Source: Trichinella spiralis (taxonomy: Eukaryota > Nematoda > Enoplea > Trichinellida > Trichinellidae). Taken from it: a stretch of DNA of 64,000 nt. The stretch's first letter is position 1. Every line of letters starts with the position of its first letter. A program made the translations under genes and the position numbers. The stretch is taken from positions 9,049,083 through 9,113,082 of the forward strand of contig CM012953.1 in assembly GCA_000181795.3 (NCBI GenBank). The letters run 5' to 3'. The notes under the pieces were generated by a model. That model had not been told where the DNA came from. It was given only the letters and a program-made list of their open reading frames with translations, and did no database searches. Of this stretch, positions 61,492 through 64,000 are shown in pieces.

Positions 61492-63545
61492 GATGTAATG
61501 TCAAATTAATTAATATGCAATTGTTAATTTTCTCCAATCAGTGTTCCTGAATGAATAAATAAGTACATTATTTAATAAATAAACTTAAAATTCATCATAA
61601 AAATAAATTTAAAATTGTCCTATAAACCAACATATTTCGATTATTTTTTACTGAAAAAAAGCGTCAAATCAAAGTTGATAAAAATATGTTTTCTTAATTT
61701 ACTAAATGACATTTATGCTTATTCAATAAATTTGTTAAAATTTGGTGTTAATAAGCTGAAATTTACTAAAATGTATGCAAATTAATGCAATTATTCAGTC
61801 AATTTCAAAAATACTAACCAATGTTTTACACAACTTTAAATCATTTTCAAAATTTGAAATGATTTGGAAAAAAATTTTCAAGGCAAATCTATTTGCGTAA
61901 CTTTAAAAATCGTAAAGCCAATTAAAAAACTAAACTAAATTTTATGAAATGTGAAATAATAATTTGAAAGTAAATCTAAAAGGTGAAATTGTTTTTCTTT
62001 TGATATTCAAAATGAATGAAAGTACTGTCATGCGATGAGCAACATCTACTATCATCCAATGTTGTAAAATAAAAGTCTCATTTATTTATTAATATTTTAT
62101 TGATTGACTGGGAGTTATAATGCATAATTGAAAAACGATACAACAAGACAGTAATGCTTCAATGAAATGAAAATACTTTTTTAAAACTACAAATTTGAAA
62201 AAAAAGAAATGTGCCAAAGGTCAAATCTAAATTAACCTACTCATCAATTTATTTTATTAAAATTAAACAAAGAGTTTAAAATGTATCGTGACAAAAATGC
62301 GCATAAATTTTTAAAATTATTCATTTTAAATCTGTTTAATAAAACTATTTTAACTGTACAAAGCTTTTGCAAATAAATTTGTTTATAATCGAAATAATAA
62401 TAATGAAAATTGACAAATAATTGACCAATTTCAATGGGCATAGGTGGTTTCAAAAATCTCATCGATTTTATATTTAAATTTCAAATTTTTTTGAATTTTT
62501 AAATTTAAATTAATAATTCGAAGAGCATTATTATAAGAATTAGAAAATAAAATTTTCTCCGTGAAAAAAGACACTTACTAAAGGTTGGATTTGAAATGTT
62601 TGCATAAAAAAACAGGGAGAAGTGATGAGAATAAAAAGAAATCTCAATATCCGTACATCTGCATATGTGTACTGCTTTGCTGTTTGACCTCTCTTCTCAG
62701 AGACTCCCCCTGCACAACTGTGCATGGCAAATGTGCAGTTGCCGGGCCTGAAGATGCGCTGACCTCGTTTATTGGCAAACAGTCAAAAAAGACACAAACC
62801 CGAATGCTTTTTTGTTTGTCTACTGGGTGGGTAAATGTTCAAAATTTGAACGCAACTTAATTTTATAAAGGAAATTTATTATTTTATTTATTCTTTTCCA
62901 TTGAAAATTTAAACAAATTGCCATTAAAAGGTGATAAATAAGAATTACTGCTTGGGAAAAAGTGATCAATATAATATGATCAATGTCGTACCAATCAATC
63001 ATATCATGCATCATTGTCACAGTCGAGCCGGTTTTACTTTTTTTACAGTAATTAAAAGAAAAAAAATTAAGAATAATTTGAAATTCAAATGAAACAAATG
63101 TAATTTCTTTTTAAATTAAAACATATAAATTGAATATTAAAAAAAGTATTTCTAAAAAAATTTTTAAATAAACTTTGAAGTTTATTGTTTGAAATGGTTC
63201 AAAAAATGGTTTATTGCAAATAACCGTAATTAATTTGTGTGTTTTTGAGCGTTGACCTGAATTAATTGTCAGTTTCGACGTTCGAAAAATTTGCAATCAC
63301 TTGTCAATCGTTTGAAATAGTTTAACTGAAGTTCAGTTATAAGTTAATAAAAAAAGAAAAGAAAAAAAAACCACCGTTTCAACTAAATTAAACAACAATA
63401 TAAAAACACTAACCTTCTCATCATCACAAATTATTATTATTATTACTACTATTATTTTTTTATATAGAATTATTGTACTTTTTTATTTTGTGTCAGTTGT
63501 GGTCGTGCAATGAATTCCAATAATGATTTAGAGATGAACTTCGGG
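61492..63545. other. AT-rich upstream region of the coiled-coil gene
   Basis: About 2 kb without a recognised gene. A somewhat GC-richer patch at 62640-62830 has an open frame (62585-62860, +) that I cannot link to any family. An ATT microsatellite lies at 63430-63457. Confidence 0.4.
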
Positions 63546-63694
63546 TTTGGTCCCACTTGGGCTCAATTTTATTCCCATTCGGTCCCACTTTTCATTTATT
63601 GGTCGTTGTACTCGCTATTTTATTATTGGTCGTTGACGTCGACTCCTATTAGAAACGTAAAGTCGTAGAAAAATTGGGGTTTCCTTGTCCAGAT
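63546..63694 (-). repeat. MULE terminal repeat, third copy, near the right window edge
   Basis: TTGGTCCCACTTGGGCTCAA at 63546-63565 and the following TTCGGTCCCACTTTT, TTATTGGTCGTTG and TCGCTATTTTATT are nearly identical to the reverse complement of 1690-1840 and similar to 53998-54070. In this orientation the rest of an element would extend to the right. Sequence to 63890 shows no transposase and then meets the assembly gap. Confidence 0.75.
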
Positions 63695-63890
63695 AGAGCA
63701 TTGGAAGTAGGATCTTCCCTAATAATGGGCTGTAAATTTATAGAATATCAGAAATGTCAAAGAAATCTCGGAGGGATCTAGTGTGCGTTTGCGAAATAGC
63801 CATGACCCCATGTGAATTACACTGTAGACAACATACTTATGGTGCGTCATGTTAGTAAGATGCTCCTTCATTAGAACTCTTAGATAAAAT

Positions 63891-64000
63891 NNNNNNNNNN
63901 NNNNNNNNNNNNNNNNNNNNNNNNNNNNNNNNNNNNNNNNNNNNNNNNNNNNNNNNNNNNNNNNNNNNNNNNNNNNNNNNNNNNNNNNNNNNNNNNNNNN
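63891..64000. other. Assembly gap (N)
   Basis: Run of N to the end of the window. The true length and content are unknown. It directly follows DNA beyond a MULE terminal repeat, and repeats commonly cause such gaps. Confidence 1.

Noticed and set aside
62585-62860. 91-codon open frame on the + strand with several Cys
   Set aside because: Starts in AT-rich DNA, shows no signal peptide or domain, and lacks exon structure. Left as noncoding.

Overview
This window looks like draft nuclear DNA from a small, AT-rich invertebrate genome, most likely a nematode and possibly a clade I worm such as Trichinella. That assignment is an inference. Genes are split by many short GT-AG introns, intergenic DNA is very AT-rich, two orphan GPCRs look worm-like, and piggyBac, MULE and BEL/Pao relics are common. 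The last ~110 bases are an assembly gap (N). There is no bacterial-type operon, CRISPR array, rRNA gene or complete tRNA gene.

Left part (1-16 kb): a MULE transposon relic (about 960-1854, +) and a broken piggyBac transposase (1998-2978, -). They are followed by two paralogous two-exon genes for small secreted cysteine-containing proteins (4091-4782 and 6090-6897, both -). An orphan GPCR (9295-10489, +) converges on ribosomal protein S6 (10640-12633, -), which carries an unusually long lysine/alanine-rich tail. A second, strongly decayed piggyBac element lies at about 14.29-15.96 kb.

Central part (16-49.5 kb): the conserved core. In order: REV1 translesion polymerase (16229-19362, +), phosphorylase kinase beta (19737-25033, -), trehalase (27291-29481, -), the intraflagellar transport TPR protein IFT139/TTC21B (32100-40772, -), a second orphan GPCR (42690-43798, +), a PP2C phosphatase of the PPM1F/FEM-2 type (45127-47086, -) and a TMEM106-family protein (48330-49414, +). 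Phosphorylase kinase and trehalase both serve storage-sugar use, but their adjacency need not mean shared control.

Right part (49.5-64 kb): a mobile-element cluster followed by two host genes. It holds a BEL/Pao LTR, primer-binding site and broken gag (+), a BEL/Pao integrase fragment on the opposite strand, and two MULE transposase copies (-). PSMD9, a proteasome assembly chaperone (57597-58384, +), and an unidentified coiled-coil protein (58728-61491, -) follow. A further MULE terminal repeat starts at about 63546 and runs towards the gap. The most interesting signal is that one MULE copy contains, in inverted orientation, a ~90% identical piece of the neighbouring PSMD9 gene (end of its last intron plus most of its last exon). 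Its open frame runs from that piece into the transposon's own FLYWCH-like domain. This looks like host gene capture by a MULE (Pack-MULE-like) or an inverted duplication that created a chimera.
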